52,730 bases of DNA from JBCBJZ01 sp038522635 (GTDB lineage Bacteria > Pseudomonadota > Alphaproteobacteria > Rhizobiales > Hyphomicrobiaceae): NCBI GenBank assembly GCA_038522635.1, contig JBCBJZ010000004.1:1-52730 (forward strand). Direction: 5' to 3'. A model generated the notes under the pieces. The model was not told where the DNA came from. It did not search any database and saw only the letters and a list, made by a program, of their open reading frames with translations. The stretch's first letter is position 1, and each line of letters starts with the position of its first letter. Positions 52,595 to 52,730 of the stretch are shown here, piece by piece. The position numbers and the translations under genes are program-made.

Positions 52595-52730
52595 ATGAAA
52601 AAGCTGACCAAGGTCAAACAGGTTGCCGCGCTGCCTCTGCGCACGAAACGCGGCGTGACGCAGGTGATGCTGATCACCTCGCGCGATACAGGCCGCTGGG
52701 TGATCCCCAAGGGCTGGCCCGAAAAAGACC
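52595..52730 (+). CDS. NUDIX hydrolase, N-terminal part cut by window edge
   Basis: The frame runs 45 codons from ATG 52595 to the end of the window: MKKLTKVKQVAALPLRT, VTQVMLITSRDTGRWVIPKG and WPEKD. The pattern G-W-IPKGWPE precedes the NUDIX box in diphosphoinositol-polyphosphate/diadenosine-type hydrolases of alphaproteobacteria. The box itself lies beyond the window. Confidence 0.8.
   Translation, partial: MKKLTKVKQVAALPLRTKRGVTQVMLITSRDTGRWVIPKGWPEKD

Noticed and set aside
1..52730. CRISPR arrays, tRNA, rRNA genes
   Set aside because: No regularly spaced direct repeats with unique spacers, no cloverleaf with a conserved TTCGANTC loop, and no rRNA-like conserved stretches were seen on either strand.

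Overview
This is a GC-rich chromosomal segment (roughly 60-65% G+C by eye) from an alphaproteobacterium, most likely a Hyphomicrobiales (Rhizobiales) relative. The evidence is gene order and content: uvrC-pgsA-moaD-moaE in a row, a MarR/OmpR-type regulator pair resembling PetP/PetR beside a branched-chain aminotransferase and an EnvZ-like kinase, a BcsS-like outer-surface protein, a ligase-exonuclease repair pair, TTAA-N7-TTAA sites of the CtrA type, and strong start/stop overlaps. No rRNA, tRNA or CRISPR array was found.

Layout. 1-4.5 kb: the tail of an IS5-type transposase, a BioF-like fold-type I protein that lacks the PLP lysine, and an overlapping ATP-dependent DNA ligase/metallo-beta-lactamase exonuclease pair. 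4.6-6.6 kb: a BcsS-like beta-barrel protein and a tandem universal stress protein. 6.7-14.3 kb (minus strand): a catabolic and uptake cluster with an IlvD/Edd-type dehydratase, an RraA-type aldolase, a DctP/Q/M TRAP transporter and an MFS carrier. 14.5-18.7 kb: AzlC/AzlD exporter, class I aminotransferase, nitroreductase, second RraA-type protein. 18.8-21.5 kb: a lone 2-oxoglutarate-dehydrogenase-E1-like protein without the usual E2-binding N-terminus. 21.7-24.6 kb: yeaH-spoVR without prkA. 24.8-28.6 kb: RluA-type pseudouridine synthase, release factor 3, SMP-30-type lactonase, all embedded in dispersed palindromic repeats. 29-36.2 kb: CoA transferase, COG3618 amidohydrolase, secreted RNase T2, three unrecognised proteins, an LpxH-like phosphoesterase. 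36.2-37.0 kb: 860 bp without a gene, holding a strong hairpin. 37.0-40.4 kb: a tightly overlapping operon of AIM24-type protein, CoA transferase, pteridine-reductase-like SDR and FolB. 40.6-43.7 kb: two tandem paralogous secreted glucosaminidase-domain proteins sharing an unrecognised C-terminal domain. 43.8-52.7 kb: core genes uvrC, pgsA, moaD, moaE, ilvE, a regulator/kinase module and the start of a NUDIX hydrolase.

The most unusual structural signal is two families of dispersed intergenic repeats. Family A (about 100 bp, ends TAGAGT...ACTCTA) abuts genes so closely that its terminal TAG is the stop codon of at least four of them (MFS, RraA-1, SpoVR, PrfC). Family B (149 bp, two adjoining palindromes) occurs as inverted copies flanking prfC and the SMP-30 gene. 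The most unusual proteins are the lysine-less BioF homologue, the stand-alone E1 and the paired glucosaminidase proteins.
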